From a virus, in the IMG/VR virus record IMGVR_UViG_3300046694_000291, positions 20,107 through 84,106 of that record: a stretch of 64,000 nucleotides of DNA; one strand, 5' to 3'. Numbering within the stretch: the first letter of the stretch is position 1; each line of letters starts with the position of its first letter. A program made the translations under genes and the position numbers. Below, one piece after another: positions 30,606 through 39,383 of this stretch. The notes under the pieces are model-generated. The model made no database searches. It had not been told where the DNA came from and saw nothing but the letters and a program-made list of their open reading frames with translations.

Positions 30606-30998
30606 ATGAAGAAGATCCTCACCGTCGCCGGTACCGTGGGCGCGGCCGTGCTGCTGGCGCTCGGTACCAGCACCGCCGCCTTCGCCCACTCGGACGGTCC
30701 CCAGGTCTGCAACTCCGGCCCCCAGTCGGCGTGCGCGAAGTTCTACCACGACGGGGACGTCATCCGGGTGTGGGACACCGACTGTGACGCCCACGCGGCC
30801 GTGGGCCACGTGTGGGCGCCGGAGGCGGGCATCTACGACAACCTCTGGAACACCGGGGGCTGCGGCACCTACGCCGACTACGCCTACGGCACGAACATGC
30901 CGGAGGACGTCGCGGTGTACTACCAGGCCTGCTACGGCATCAAGCACGCCGACGGCACCTACACCCGCTGCTCCGGCACCGGCGGCGGCCGGTCGTGA
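30606..30998 (+). CDS. secreted small protein with disulphide-type cysteines
   Basis: 130 residues from ATG 30606 with GGAGACCCC upstream. A clear Sec signal peptide (MKKILTVAG start, hydrophobic 4-22, AFA-H cleavage). The mature part of about 105 residues has seven cysteines and a beta-rich pattern (VIRVWDTDCDAHAAVGHVW), compatible with a compact disulphide-bonded secreted protein. Secretion by the infected host suggests action outside the cell, for example superinfection exclusion. That is inference. Confidence 0.65.
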   Translation: MKKILTVAGTVGAAVLLALGTSTAAFAHSDGPQVCNSGPQSACAKFYHDGDVIRVWDTDCDAHAAVGHVWAPEAGIYDNLWNTGGCGTYADYAYGTNMPEDVAVYYQACYGIKHADGTYTRCSGTGGGRS

Positions 30999-31063
30999 CC
31001 CGCTGGCTCCGGCGTCTCCGCGACCGGCTGTACGAACATCTGATCAAAGGACTGGGCACATGA
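30995..31063 (+). CDS. 22-residue basic peptide
   Basis: GTG 30995 (GTGA overlap) to a stop that overlaps the next ATG (31060). The sequence TRWLRRLRDRLYEHLIKG is an amphipathic basic helix. The only support is the exact overlap at both ends; there is no clear ribosome-binding site. Confidence 0.3.
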   Translation: MTRWLRRLRDRLYEHLIKGLGT

Positions 31064-31332
31064 ACCAGCCGCTCCCCGCCAGGGCCGAGGGACCGACCTT
31101 CGACCGGGGCGTGCCCCCGGTCGACCCGGGCAACAAGTTCCTGTCCATCGTCCCGTGCGGGCTGACGGTCTCCGTCCAGCAGACCCCCATGGGCCAGAAG
31201 CTCGCCCTCACCATCCGCACCGTCGACACGACCCTCACCGTCTTCCTCGACAAGGACGAGGTCGAGTCCTGGGAGAAGGTCCTCGCGTCCGGCAAGGCAG
31301 GCATGACCGGACTGATCCTCGGAGGAATGTGA
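31060..31332 (+). CDS. unknown protein (90 residues)
   Basis: ATG 31060. The C-terminal two thirds look like a small beta-rich domain (FLSIVPCGLTVSVQQTP, LALTIRTVDTTLTVFLDKDEVESW broken at residue 20) that ends with a helix. It is directly coupled to the methyltransferase by a one-base overlap. No family recognised. Confidence 0.5.
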   Translation: MNQPLPARAEGPTFDRGVPPVDPGNKFLSIVPCGLTVSVQQTPMGQKLALTIRTVDTTLTVFLDKDEVESWEKVLASGKAGMTGLILGGM

Positions 31333-31937
31333 TGGAGCACAAGCTGTTCGAGGGCGACGTCCCGTTCGTGTCCACCTTCGAGTTCCACCAGGACCGGGAG
31401 CGCGCCCCGCACCTGGAGCAGGCGGCGCACCGGCCCCGGCTGGAGAAGGCGGCCGAGTTCGCCCGGCAGGCCGCACGGGAGTGCGGCGGTGCCTCGGTGT
31501 CCGACCTCGGCTGCGGGGACGGCGGCCTGCTCAGTCTCCTCAAGGGCGACCCGGACGTGCTCCTCGCCTGGGGGTACGACTTCTGTCCCGCCAACCAGGC
31601 CGGGTGGATCCAGCGTGGGGTGACCGCGTACGCCCGGGACGTCTTCAACGGGGAGAACCGGGGACTGAGCGACCCCGAGATCGGGACGGTCGTGGTGATG
31701 ACCGAGGTGCTGGAGCACCTGGCCGACCCGCACGGGGTGCTGGCGTCTCTTCTGCCCCGGGGCGCGGCCCGGCTGGTCTGCTCCAGCCCCTGGAACGAGA
31801 CCCCCAACGGCCACAGTCCCGAGCACGCGTGGGCCTGGGACCTGCCGGGGTACGCGGCCCTGATCGAGGGCGCCGGATGGACGATCGAGCGGCACGAGCC
31901 GGTCGGTCTGTTCCAGGTGGTGCTCGCCCGGAGGTGA
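31332..31937 (+). CDS. class I SAM-dependent methyltransferase
   Basis: 201 residues from ATG 31332. Motif I SDLGCGDGGLL (about residue 57) binds SAM; a VVVMTEVLEHLADPHGVL segment (about 120) is the motif IV/post region of UbiE-type enzymes. There is no N6-adenine (DPPY) or cytosine-C5 (PCQ) motif, so it is more likely a small-molecule or sugar methyltransferase than a DNA methylase. Its last codon abuts the stop of the minus-strand gene at 31938; the two stops together form the palindrome AGGTGATCACCT. Confidence 0.75.
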   Translation: MEHKLFEGDVPFVSTFEFHQDRERAPHLEQAAHRPRLEKAAEFARQAARECGGASVSDLGCGDGGLLSLLKGDPDVLLAWGYDFCPANQAGWIQRGVTAYARDVFNGENRGLSDPEIGTVVVMTEVLEHLADPHGVLASLLPRGAARLVCSSPWNETPNGHSPEHAWAWDLPGYAALIEGAGWTIERHEPVGLFQVVLARR

Positions 31938-32363
31938 TCACCTGGTCGCGATGATGACCACGGTCATGACGGCGACGATCGCCCCGACAGCCGAGATGAT
32001 CCACCCGTACGTGGAGCCGATGCCCCCGGCCCGGCCGGTCTGGCTCGACACGTACTCGGCGAGGGGCTTGATCGTCGCCGTCAGTTCCCGGACCGCGTTG
32101 CTCACGTCGTCCTTGGTCGCGTACAGGCCGCGTTCCCGGTTGATCTGCTCACGCAGCTCGTTGGCCTTCTCGTCCTTGTACGTCTGGATCTCCCGGGCAA
32201 GCTGGAGTGCGGCCAGGTCGGCCGTCTCCTTGATCTTCAGCGCCTTCTCCTTCTCGACGTTGACCTCGGCGTACCGCCGGTCACGTTCCTCGGCGAGCGC
32301 CGCGTACCAGCGGTCGCGTTCGTCGATCATCTCCCGCAGGTGCCGGACCTCTGCATCATTCAT
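31938..32363 (-). CDS. coiled-coil membrane-anchored protein, lone reverse gene
   Basis: 141 residues from ATG 32363 on the minus strand, the only leftward gene between 10.6 and 59.3 kb. Residues 1-75 form a charged coiled coil (RHLREMIDERDRWYAALAEE), followed by an ELREQINRERGLYATKDDV segment and, after a Gly-rich hinge (about 107-118), one C-terminal transmembrane helix (WIISAVGAIVAVMTVVIIA). The start is divergent from the portal gene, so both share the 72-nt gap for promoters. The form is that of tail-anchored exclusion-type phage proteins. Function unknown. Confidence 0.65.
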   Translation of the reverse strand: MNDAEVRHLREMIDERDRWYAALAEERDRRYAEVNVEKEKALKIKETADLAALQLAREIQTYKDEKANELREQINRERGLYATKDDVSNAVRELTATIKPLAEYVSSQTGRAGGIGSTYGWIISAVGAIVAVMTVVIIATR

Positions 32364-32435
32364 GGCATGAGCGTACGGGCGGCCGGAGCGGAGATCGCAG
32401 GTATCCTGCCCTCCGACAAGATCGGGAGGACGCCC

Positions 32436-34289
32436 ATGTCCTGGTACGACGTCTTCCGGCGGAGCAGCCCCGCACTCACGGCCGCCGGACTGCCGCAGGC
32501 GCCTCAGCCCGAGGCGCTCACCGCCGCCGCCGCCCCGCCCAAGGGACCCCAGGCCCAGTTCCTCCGCCACACCGACAAGTGGCAGAACGAAGTCTGGGCC
32601 TACTACGACAACCTCGGCGAGTTCAACTTCGGGGTCGGCTGGCAGGCGTCCATGCTCAGCCGGGTACGGCTGCGCGCCGCCCGGCTCCAGCCCGACGCCG
32701 ACGAGCCGGACATCCAGATGGAGGGTCCGGCGGCCGAACTGATGATGAACTTCGGGGGCGGTGTCACCGGCCAGGCGCAGCTCATGAAGCGTCTCACCGT
32801 CGGCCTCCAGGTCCCCGGCGAGTGCTACCTGATCGGCGAGGAGCAGTCCGACAAGACCGAGAAGTGGATGGTCCGGTCGGTCGACGAGATCCGCTCCCAG
32901 TCCAAGACCTACTACGTCATGGACGAGGAGTCGGTCAACGCGGGACAGGACTGGCGGGAGATCGCCAAGAACGCCCTCGTCACCCGGGTGTGGCGCCCGC
33001 ACGACCGGTACTACCACCTCGCCGACTCCCCGGCCCGCTCGGCCCGGGAGATCATGCGGGAGCTGGAGCTGGTCAACCGGAAGATCCAGGCTGAGTACCT
33101 GTCCCGGCTCGCCTCGGCCGGGCTGCTCGGTATCCCGGACGAGCTGACGTTCCCGGTGCGCGAGGAGTTCGCCGACGCGCCCAACCCGCTCGTCGCCGAG
33201 TTCATCGAGATCGCTGCCACGGCCATCGAGAAGCCCGGCACGGCCAGCTCCGTCATCCCGATCCCGATCATGGGCCCGGCCGAGGCCATCGACAGCCTCA
33301 AGCTGATCGACTTCACGCTCAAGCTGGACGAGAAGATCATCGAGAAGCGGGACAGCGCCATCAAGCGCCTGGCCACGAAGCTCGACATGCCCGCCGAGAT
33401 CCTGCTGGGCATGGGCGACGTGAACCACTGGGGGGCCTGGCAGCTCGAAGAGGGCGCGCTCAAGACGCACATCGCGCCGGTGGCGGAGCTGATCTGCGAC
33501 TCCCTCACCCGGGGCTACCTCAAGCCCCGGCTCGAAGCCTCCCACCAGGACCCCACCGGCTGGGTCGTCTGGTACGACATGAGCGAGCTGGCCCTCCAGC
33601 CGGACCGCAGCGCGAACGCCACCGAGGCCTACGACCGGATGGAGCTGTCGGGCTCCTCGTTCCGGCGCGAGCTGGGCTTCGACGAGGACGACATGCCCGA
33701 GGGGGACGATCTGAAGGAGCAGGTGCTCAAGAACCTGATCCGCAACGCCCCGCAGGCAGCGCCCTCGGCCGCCAACGAGCTGCTCGGGTCCGAGGTGCTG
33801 GACGTCGGAGCCTCTTCCACCTCCGGGGCCGAGGACGAGAAGGCCGACAACGACGCCAAGCAGGCGCAGCAGGAGGCTGCCGCTCCCGGGACCGGGAAGA
33901 ACGCGCCCAAGGCAGCGCCACCCGGCGGCCCTCCGGGGTCCGGAGGCGGGAAGGAGAGCACGCCTCCCGCCAAGGCCGCCGCCCAGGCCAAGTACCTCGA
34001 ACAGGCGCGCACCCAGCACATGGTCAGGTTCCCGGCCGTCGGGCACGAATGGGAGCTGATCCACCCCCAGCTCTGCCACGACCACGAGTACACCTGCCCG
34101 TACACGCACGTCGTGTCCCGGCGGGCGCCCGAGCAGGTTCCCGGATCTCCGGGCACGTACCTCGTCCACCTGGACGGCCTCGGTCTGCTGCGCATCGACG
34201 GGCGCGCGCCGTTCATCGACACCCGGAACCTGATCAGCACCCGTCTCCGTCCCCGGGACACGAACCGGATGGAGGCCGTCCGTGGCTGA
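32436..34289 (+). CDS. portal protein
   Basis: 617 residues from ATG 32436 with GGGAGGA 5 nt upstream. The order and composition fit actinophage portals: a variable N-terminus, then YYDNLGEFNFGVGWQASMLS, a wing with IQMEGPAAELMMNF, the stem helix region around AREIMRELELVNRKIQAEYL, and EILLGMGDVNHWGAWQLEE. The last about 170 residues are Ala/Pro-rich and end in a small domain with HEWELIHPQ and CHDHEY. The dodecameric ring would be the DNA gate and terminase dock. The C-terminus overlaps the next GTG by 8 nt. Confidence 0.85.
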   Translation: MSWYDVFRRSSPALTAAGLPQAPQPEALTAAAAPPKGPQAQFLRHTDKWQNEVWAYYDNLGEFNFGVGWQASMLSRVRLRAARLQPDADEPDIQMEGPAAELMMNFGGGVTGQAQLMKRLTVGLQVPGECYLIGEEQSDKTEKWMVRSVDEIRSQSKTYYVMDEESVNAGQDWREIAKNALVTRVWRPHDRYYHLADSPARSAREIMRELELVNRKIQAEYLSRLASAGLLGIPDELTFPVREEFADAPNPLVAEFIEIAATAIEKPGTASSVIPIPIMGPAEAIDSLKLIDFTLKLDEKIIEKRDSAIKRLATKLDMPAEILLGMGDVNHWGAWQLEEGALKTHIAPVAELICDSLTRGYLKPRLEASHQDPTGWVVWYDMSELALQPDRSANATEAYDRMELSGSSFRRELGFDEDDMPEGDDLKEQVLKNLIRNAPQAAPSAANELLGSEVLDVGASSTSGAEDEKADNDAKQAQQEAAAPGTGKNAPKAAPPGGPPGSGGGKESTPPAKAAAQAKYLEQARTQHMVRFPAVGHEWELIHPQLCHDHEYTCPYTHVVSRRAPEQVPGSPGTYLVHLDGLGLLRIDGRAPFIDTRNLISTRLRPRDTNRMEAVRG

Positions 34290-37068
34290 CGACCACCTCA
34301 ACGGATGCATGATCGCCCTCATGCCGACGGCCGAGGACGCTGCCCGGCTCAAGGTCCCGGGCGGTGAGGCGGCCGGGGACCTCCACCTGACGCTGCACTT
34401 CCTCGGGGAGCAGGACGTCTGGGACGAGGACGCCAAGGCCGACCTGCTGATGTGCATGCGGTACGCCCTCGACTGGTACGACGGCGGAGACATCACCGCG
34501 AACATCTTCGGCGTGGCGCACTGGGGAGCCAACACCACCAAACCGTCCTGGGTGTGGAACGTCGGCTCGGGACAGGTCGGCTCCTGGGAGGACCAGCTCC
34601 AGTGGATCAAGTCGGTGGCCACGTGCGCCCTGGAGGACATGCACAGGCAGCCCGAACTGCCCCAGCAGTACTGCCCGTGGGTGGCGCACATCTGCGCCTG
34701 GTACACCGCTGACCTGACCCCCGTCCGCAACCTGGAGAAGCGCCTCGGCCCGGTCACGTTCGACCGGCTGCGGGTCTCCTTCGGGCCGGAGGACCACGAC
34801 TTCCCGCTCAAGCCACCGGAGCCCGTCACGGCCGCCGGGATGCTGCGCCGACAGACCAAGCCCTACGAGGAGCACGTCAACTTCGCCGAGCAGAACAGGC
34901 AGTGGACCGAGGCCGTCAACAGCACCACCAACCGCCTGCACACGGAGCTGGCCGACTGGCGGCAGCAGATCCGCAACCAGCTCGCGGCCGGGCCGGACAA
35001 CCCCGCCACGCTGGCCTCCCTGCACGTCGACACCACGGCCGCCGCCCACGTCCTGCACGACGAGATGAAGTCCCTCGCCGAGCAGGCCGGACGGTCCGTG
35101 GAGCGGGAAGCGGAGGCACAGGGCGTCCAGGTGCCCGACTGGTCCCTGCCGGAGGATGCCTCCGAGGAAAGCCTCACGGCCGCCCTCGGCGGAAAAGCGC
35201 TGCTCCGGGGCATGTCCCAGATGACGGCCGACCTGATGGCGTCCAACATGGTCCAGAGCGCCAAGCGCTACACCATCGGGCTCATCACCCAGCGCCGGAG
35301 CGGGGACGACATCGCCGGGGCGGTCGACCGGCAGCTCCAGGCCGGACAGGAGCGCGCGGTCCAGGCGCCGGTCAAGGCGTCCATGTCCGCCGCCCAGACC
35401 CTCGGCCGCAACACCGTGCTCAGTGCGGCGCCGGAGGCGGAGAGCTACACCGCCTCCGAGTCCCTCGACCAGAACACCTGCAAGGCCTGCATCGCCGTGG
35501 ACGGCCAGGTGTTCACCGGGCTCGCTGCGGCCATCAGCGCGTACCCCGTCATGGGCTACGCCGGGTGCGCGGGCTCCGCTCACGGCAATCCCTGCCGGGG
35601 CTTCATCGTGGCGAACTGGGGCTCCGGCTCGGCCGCCACTGCCTCTGCGGCTATCCTGCGCGCAGATGATCGGCCCGAGGAGGCCCCCGTGACAACCGAG
35701 ACCGAGGCCCTGAAGAAGGGTGACCCCAACCCGGGGACCGACAAGGACAAGCGGCTCAAGGAGAACCAGAAGTCGGGCTCCGAGGAGACCGAGGAGTTCG
35801 CCGAGACGGCCGAGGCGAAGCCCTTCAGCGGCGCGACCCGGCCGTGGCGCGGCCCGCTCACCGTGGAGGGCATCGAGACCGGCGACGGCCGCGAGTTCGA
35901 CACCGACTCCCTCACGTGGGCCGACCTCCCGCTCCCGCTGCGCTGGAACCGCGTCGACTCCCACGGCGGTGAGGCGCGCACCGAGGCCGTCAACGTCGGC
36001 AACATCACCCGGATCTGGCGCGAGGACAGCGGCCTGATCATGGGGGAGGGTCTGCTCGACCTCGGGGACGACGACGGCCGCAACGTGGAGCGCAAGATCG
36101 AGGGCGAGTTCCTGCGGGGCGTCTCGGTGGACGTCGACTCCATCAAGGACGCCGACATGGAGCTGGTCTGGCCCGAGGCGCCGGATGGTGAGGACGCCGA
36201 CACCGACCCCTTCGCGCAGCTCTTCGCGTCTCCCGAGAAGGTCATCTTCCACAAGGGCCGTATCCGGGCCGCCACGCTGGTGGACATCCCGGCCTTTGCC
36301 GAGGCGTACATCGCCCTGCTGGACGAGGCGGGCGCGGTCGTCGCCGGGGGCACGCCGATCGGCTCGCTGCGGGAGTCCCGCCCGGTCAAGCACCGGACGC
36401 TGGGCGTCGAGGTCCGGGAGCGGCCGAGCCGGGACTGGTTCACCAACCCGGACCTGTCCGTCCCGACCGGCATCACCGTCACCCCCGAGGGCCGGGTCTA
36501 CGGCCACGCCGCTCTGTGGGGGACCTGCCACATCGGGCAGGCCGGACTGTGCGTCACCCCGCCGCAGGAGGACGCCCACCCGTACTTCATGACCGGGGCG
36601 GTCTACACCGACGAGGGCGACATGGTGAGCGTCGGCTCGATCACCCTCGGTACCGGGCACGCGGACATCACCGCCGGGCACCGGGCCGCCACGGAGCACT
36701 ACGACAACACCGGCACGGCCGTGGCGGACGTCGCCGTCGGCAACGACGCGCACGGCATCTGGGTCGCCGGGTCGGTCCGGCCGGGCACGGCGCCGGAGCG
36801 CATCCACGAACTGCGCGCCTCGGGCCAGGTCTCCGGTGACTGGCGCAACATCGGCGGCAAGCTCCGCCTCGTCGGCCTGCTCGCGGTCAACGTGCCCGGG
36901 TTCCCGGTGCCGAAGATCAAGGCCCAGTACACCGGTGGGCACCAGCTCGCGCTGGTGGCGGCCGGGCTCCCGGCCCTCACCGAGGGCTGGACGGAAGAGG
37001 ATCTGGATCAGTGGGCCTACGCTCGTATCCTGAGCAGGCTCGGTGACCGGGTGCACGGGAAGGGATGA
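34282..37068 (+). CDS. 2H phosphoesterase / MuF-like / capsid maturation protease fusion
   Basis: 928 residues from GTG 34282. Residues 1-185 resemble a 2H phosphoesterase: DLHLTLHFLG (H35-x-T37) and WVAHICAWY (H-x-C near 135 in place of H-x-T). Residues about 190-465 are helical and then MuF-like (QNTCKACIAVDGQVF about 396, GYAGCAGSAHGNPCRG). Residues about 500-928 match actinophage prohead protease-type regions (GEFLRGVSVDVD; GHAALWGTCHIGQAGLC). MuF-protease fusions are known; the attached 2H domain is less usual. It would open and mature the capsid during assembly. Confidence 0.75.
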   Translation: MADDHLNGCMIALMPTAEDAARLKVPGGEAAGDLHLTLHFLGEQDVWDEDAKADLLMCMRYALDWYDGGDITANIFGVAHWGANTTKPSWVWNVGSGQVGSWEDQLQWIKSVATCALEDMHRQPELPQQYCPWVAHICAWYTADLTPVRNLEKRLGPVTFDRLRVSFGPEDHDFPLKPPEPVTAAGMLRRQTKPYEEHVNFAEQNRQWTEAVNSTTNRLHTELADWRQQIRNQLAAGPDNPATLASLHVDTTAAAHVLHDEMKSLAEQAGRSVEREAEAQGVQVPDWSLPEDASEESLTAALGGKALLRGMSQMTADLMASNMVQSAKRYTIGLITQRRSGDDIAGAVDRQLQAGQERAVQAPVKASMSAAQTLGRNTVLSAAPEAESYTASESLDQNTCKACIAVDGQVFTGLAAAISAYPVMGYAGCAGSAHGNPCRGFIVANWGSGSAATASAAILRADDRPEEAPVTTETEALKKGDPNPGTDKDKRLKENQKSGSEETEEFAETAEAKPFSGATRPWRGPLTVEGIETGDGREFDTDSLTWADLPLPLRWNRVDSHGGEARTEAVNVGNITRIWREDSGLIMGEGLLDLGDDDGRNVERKIEGEFLRGVSVDVDSIKDADMELVWPEAPDGEDADTDPFAQLFASPEKVIFHKGRIRAATLVDIPAFAEAYIALLDEAGAVVAGGTPIGSLRESRPVKHRTLGVEVRERPSRDWFTNPDLSVPTGITVTPEGRVYGHAALWGTCHIGQAGLCVTPPQEDAHPYFMTGAVYTDEGDMVSVGSITLGTGHADITAGHRAATEHYDNTGTAVADVAVGNDAHGIWVAGSVRPGTAPERIHELRASGQVSGDWRNIGGKLRLVGLLAVNVPGFPVPKIKAQYTGGHQLALVAAGLPALTEGWTEEDLDQWAYARILSRLGDRVHGKG

Positions 37069-37154
37069 CCGACATGTGTGGCTGCAACCAGAACCCTCCG
37101 CCCCCGCCTCCGCCCCCTCCGGGGCCCGGCGGTGCCGGAGGCACGAACGGCTGA
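37065..37154 (+). CDS. 29-residue Cys/Pro-rich peptide
   Basis: ATG 37065 in an ATGA overlap. The peptide begins MTDMCGCNQN and continues with nine prolines and a Gly-rich end. Such minute CGC-proline proteins sit before capsid genes in some actinophages and have no known function. It is cut off from the capsid gene by a strong terminator. Confidence 0.5.
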   Translation: MTDMCGCNQNPPPPPPPPPGPGGAGGTNG

Positions 37155-37165
37155 CCAGGCATTTA

Positions 37166-37216
37166 CGCGTGCCGGTCCAAAGATATCGATCTTTGGCCGG
37201 TACGCGTTCTTGTGTT
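37166..37216 (+). terminator. strong terminator before the capsid gene
   Basis: An 18-bp stem (37166-37184 with 37189-37206) with one G-U pair, one bulge, a 4-nt loop and the T-rich GTTCTTGTGTT after it. Confidence 0.8.
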
Positions 37217-37237
37217 ACCTTCCGGCCGACGTAGATC
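37210..37237 (+). promoter_or_regulatory. promoter candidate for the major capsid gene
   Basis: TTGTGT (37210-37215), 16-nt spacer, TAGATC (37232-37237), directly after the terminator and 26 nt before the GTG start. A private promoter would let the capsid gene be transcribed more than upstream genes. Confidence 0.4.
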
Positions 37238-37262
37238 ATTCCGGTCGCCCCTGGAGGTTGCA

Positions 37263-39056
37263 GTGCCGGAGCCTGAGCTTTTCGAAGCACCCGCAGACCT
37301 CACGCTCTCGGGTGACACGGAACTGGCTGAGCTGGAGACGCAGGCCGTAGCGGCCTACGACAGCATCAACGCGCGCGGTTCGTACACCGCCGACGACGTG
37401 GCGTACGCGCAGCGTCTCGCCAAGGATCTGGACCGTATCCGGGCCGAGCTGCGGGTGCGCGCCACCCGGGCCCAGGAGCAGGCCACCCTCGCGCAGCAGG
37501 AGACCGAGCGCCAGATGGCGGCTCTGCGCCAGCGGGTGCACGGCGACGCCGAGGGCACCGAGCCCGTGACGGCCGCCGCTGCCGCCGGAGGCCAGACCAT
37601 CGACATGAGCGAGATCGCCAAGGCGACCGCCGCCGGTGTCGCCATGGCCCTGTTCGGCGACGACGAGTCGAAGATCCAGAAGGCGCAGCAGCGCTTCGCG
37701 AGCCTCGGGGACACGGCCGCCAAGGCGCCCAAGCCCCGGGTCCAGGAGGGCGTCCCGAACGCGGTCACCGCGTCCATCGACATCCCCGGCGTCGCGCACG
37801 GCACCGAGCTGGGCGACCTCGCCGCGCTGAGCGAGGCCTTCCAGCGCAAGGCCAAGGCCATCCCGATCACCCGGGACGGCAAGGGAGCCCCGCACCACCT
37901 CGTCGCCTCGGTCCGCAACTCGTTCGAGCACACGCTGGACGACCGCACCGACGCCGCCAAGGTCGAGAAGCTCTACCAGGAGATGACCAAGCCCGAGAAC
38001 CAGCGGGCCCTGGTCGCCGGTGGTGGCTGGTGCGCCCCGAGCCAGATCATGTACGACTTCTTCAACATCGCCGAGGCGAGCGACGGTCTCATCGACCTGC
38101 CCACCGTCGGCGTCAGCCGGGGCGGTATCCGCTTCCCGGTCAGCCCGGCCATCGGGGACGTGTTCTTCCAGAACGCGGGCTCCAGCCCGGCCTCGGGCTT
38201 CGGCGGCTTCGCGTTCAGCATGAGCAACGCGACCGATCCCTGGCTCTGGACGGAGACCGACGACCAGCTCACGGTCACCGGCTCGGTCAACAAGCCGACC
38301 CTCCGGGTCCCCTGCCCGACCTTCAGCGAGCAGCGCCTGGAGTGCTACGGCATCTCCCTCACGGCGGGCAACCTGACGGACGACGCCTACCCCGAGAGCA
38401 CCCAGAACTTCATCCGCCTGCTCCGGGCCGCGTACAGCCACGCGATCAACGCGCGCCTGATCGGCCTCATGGACACGGCGGCCGGTGGCGCGACCACCGT
38501 GGGCGCGGTCGCCACCGACGGCCCGGCCACCCGCTTGCTCAACGCGGTCGCGCTCGCCGCGATGGACTACCGGGCGAAGTTCGCCATGGGCACCACCTCG
38601 GTCCTCGAAGTGGTCATGCCGTACTGGATCCGGGACATCATCCGGGCCGACCTCACGCTCCGGCCGCTCACCGACCTGAGCGCTCTGGCCGTGGCGGACG
38701 CGCAGATCGGCGCGTTCTTCTCGGCCCGCAACGTCCGCGTCCAGTGGGTCAACGACTACCAGGTGCGCGGCGCCAACCAGCCCGGCGCCAGCTCCAACCT
38801 CACGGTCTGGCCCGCCACGGTGAACTTCCTCGTCTACGCGGCGGGGACGTTCCTCCACGGCACCGGCCTCCAGCTCGACCTCGGTGTCATCCGGGACTCG
38901 GTCCTGAACGCGGAGAACGACTACACCGCGCTCTGGGCGGAGGAGTGCCACCTGATCGCTCAGGTCGGCCACTCGGCCCGCAAGTACACCTGCGCCTTCG
39001 CGGTCTCCGGCCAGGTCGGCGGAACAGTCGCAACCCCGAACGTCGCCCACGTCTGA
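37263..39056 (+). CDS. major capsid protein with N-terminal scaffold-like region
   Basis: 597 residues from GTG 37263 (GGAGG 5 nt upstream). Residues 1-100 form a coiled-coil delta domain (DVAYAQRLAKDLDRIRAEL; QEQATLAQQETERQMAALRQRV broken by one turn), followed by an Ala-rich linker. The HK97-like body follows, with LIDLPTVGVSRGGIRFP, an E-loop region, and a C-terminal MPYWIRDIIRADLTLRPL and TFLHGTGLQLDLGVIRDS. A fused scaffold and about 600 residues are typical of large actinophage capsid proteins. It has its own promoter-like site and a terminator upstream, which suits high expression. Confidence 0.85.
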   Translation: MPEPELFEAPADLTLSGDTELAELETQAVAAYDSINARGSYTADDVAYAQRLAKDLDRIRAELRVRATRAQEQATLAQQETERQMAALRQRVHGDAEGTEPVTAAAAAGGQTIDMSEIAKATAAGVAMALFGDDESKIQKAQQRFASLGDTAAKAPKPRVQEGVPNAVTASIDIPGVAHGTELGDLAALSEAFQRKAKAIPITRDGKGAPHHLVASVRNSFEHTLDDRTDAAKVEKLYQEMTKPENQRALVAGGGWCAPSQIMYDFFNIAEASDGLIDLPTVGVSRGGIRFPVSPAIGDVFFQNAGSSPASGFGGFAFSMSNATDPWLWTETDDQLTVTGSVNKPTLRVPCPTFSEQRLECYGISLTAGNLTDDAYPESTQNFIRLLRAAYSHAINARLIGLMDTAAGGATTVGAVATDGPATRLLNAVALAAMDYRAKFAMGTTSVLEVVMPYWIRDIIRADLTLRPLTDLSALAVADAQIGAFFSARNVRVQWVNDYQVRGANQPGASSNLTVWPATVNFLVYAAGTFLHGTGLQLDLGVIRDSVLNAENDYTALWAEECHLIAQVGHSARKYTCAFAVSGQVGGTVATPNVAHV

Positions 39057-39089
39057 TCACCCCTCCTCACCCGGAGGGGGTGACCACCG

Positions 39090-39380
39090 ATGGCAGCCTT
39101 CACCAGTGCCGAAGTCAGCGTGGCTACCGCCACGCCGGTCAAGGTCGCGGACTCGGACGACTTCGCTCGACGGGTCTACACCTCGGACAACACGGCTGCT
39201 TTCAGGCTGGCGTTCTCCAGCGGAACCGCCTCGACCGGGGCGTTCGTCAGCAAGCTGTCCGGCTTCAACTCGGGGGCTGTCGACTTCCTGCTCCCGGCCG
39301 GACAGGAGCTGTGGGTGTTCCAGGCTTCCGGGTCCACCCAGACGATCAACGTGCTCGTGACTACGGACGGGGAGGTGTGA
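39090..39380 (+). CDS. small structural protein (capsid decoration candidate)
   Basis: 96 residues from ATG 39090 (GGAGGGGGTGACCACCG upstream). The protein is beta-rich with no cysteine or lysine-rich tail (VSVATATPVKVADSDDFARRVY; FRLAFSSGTASTGAFVSKLS), consistent with a jelly-roll or Ig-like head decoration or a head-tail fibre protein. Its position directly after the capsid gene supports a virion role. Confidence 0.55.
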   Translation: MAAFTSAEVSVATATPVKVADSDDFARRVYTSDNTAAFRLAFSSGTASTGAFVSKLSGFNSGAVDFLLPAGQELWVFQASGSTQTINVLVTTDGEV

Positions 39381-39383
39381 CCT

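Noticed and set aside
31332-31937. DNA cytosine methyltransferase supplying 5mC for the TET/JBP-like enzyme
   Set aside because: The protein has a UbiE-type SAM motif but no PCQ/ENV motifs of C5-cytosine methyltransferases and is too short. The methyl donor for the oxygenase, if 5mC, is not in this window.
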